The notes beneath the pieces are model-generated. The model ran no database searches and was not told the DNA's origin. It saw nothing but the letters and a program-made list of their open reading frames with translations. Of a stretch of DNA of 39,532 bases, positions 39,276 to 39,532 are shown piece by piece (position 1 is the first letter of the stretch; each line of letters begins with the position of its first letter). The translations under genes and the position numbers were made by a program. Source of the DNA: Bacillota bacterium (lineage in GTDB: Bacteria; Bacillota; Clostridia; Christensenellales; Aristaeellaceae). The DNA lies in the NCBI GenBank assembly GCA_023411175.1, contig JAEYPB010000029.1:1-39532 (forward strand), written 5' to 3'.

Positions 39276-39532
39276 ATGCGCATGAAACGTAGATTGGCCC
39301 TGTCCCTCGCCGTCCTGATGCTCATGGTTTTCGGCGCGGCGGCGCTGGCCGAGAGCGCACAGCAACAGGAAGGCGGAACCTTCGGACAGGTGACTCAGAT
39401 TGACGGAAACACCGTCACCATCGCACTCGTATCGATGGGCGGGCCGGGCGGCCAGAACCCCGGCAATGCCCCCCCCGGGCAACGACGGTCAGAACCCCGG
39501 CAATCCCCCATCGGACGCAAGCGGCCAGAACC
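39276..39532 (+). CDS. secreted protein paralog 2, partial, probable frameshift at a C8 tract
   Basis: The window ends inside this gene. The N-terminus is MRMKRRLALSLAVLMLMVFG with cleavage near ALA-ES, then TFGQVTQIDGNTVTIAL, the same beta motif as paralog 1. After GGPGGQNPGNAPP the frame meets eight C's (39469-39476). In the current frame it continues as GQRRSEPRQ. With seven C's it would read GNDGQNPGNPPSDASGQN, which keeps the Gly/Asn/Pro repeat. A one-base error, or a slipped or phase-variable tract, is therefore likely. AAAGGA lies 8 bases before ATG 39276. Confidence 0.75.
   Translation, partial: MRMKRRLALSLAVLMLMVFGAAALAESAQQQEGGTFGQVTQIDGNTVTIALVSMGGPGGQNPGNAPPGQRRSEPRQSPIGRKRPE

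Noticed and set aside
1..39532. CRISPR arrays, insertion sequences, prophage genes, tRNA or rRNA genes
   Set aside because: No repeat-spacer pattern, transposase, integrase or phage gene, and no cloverleaf or rRNA sequence was recognised on either strand.

Overview
The window reads as a chromosomal segment of a high-GC member of the Firmicutes, most likely an uncultured Clostridia/Christensenellales-type anaerobe. This rests on several clostridial gene pairings: a DUF421+DUF4363 pair, a BMP-type nucleoside importer, a ferredoxin-dependent indolepyruvate oxidoreductase flanked by two PaaK-type ligases, and an AbrB-led ABC exporter. Sigma-A promoters (TTGACA/TATAAT and TGnTATAAT) and Shine-Dalgarno sites also fit. 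The taxonomic call is inference; no rRNA or tRNA gene was seen.

Layout. 1-2355: a membrane-anchored protein with ten tandem H-C-C-C putative metal-binding repeats (minus). 2796-6064: CapA-type metallophosphatase, a LysM-like mini-protein, mutY and an unknown gene (plus). 6129-8969: an SsuABC/TauABC-like ABC importer with a small secreted protein (minus). 9257-14546: a complete BMP-family nucleoside importer followed by rpiB, suggesting nucleoside scavenging feeding the pentose-phosphate pool. 14974-16073: DUF4363/DUF421 (minus). 16249-16827: zinc-ribbon protein. 17015-24064: paaK-iorA-iorB-paaK-ACT (aromatic amino acid fermentation through arylpyruvates, arylacetyl-CoA and arylacetates), running into alr and a 5-formyltetrahydrofolate cyclo-ligase. 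24222-26952: membrane protein, rsmD, coaD and a coiled-coil protein. 27212-28075: orphan sensor kinase (minus). 28255-32854: araD, PHP and fkp operon. 32923-33960: GT2-GtrA fusion (minus). 34127-34837: secreted SH3 protein. 34986-36654: AbrB regulator and two-gene ABC exporter under a long palindromic operator. 36973-38160: OFA-type MFS carrier (minus). 38368-end: two related secreted proteins, each behind the same 11-bp direct-repeat regulatory site; the second gene is cut by the window edge and carries a C8 tract that appears to shift its frame.

The most unusual item is non-coding. Two convergent gene junctions (14661-14974 and 36734-36902) carry the same chain of hairpins. Three of the hairpins keep their loops and bulges while their stems differ by about 13 compensatory base-pair changes, and both copies share a 52-nt block with about 75% identity. 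This is comparative evidence for selected secondary structure: an undescribed structured RNA or a structured extragenic repeat family. I could not search any database, so novelty is unproven.
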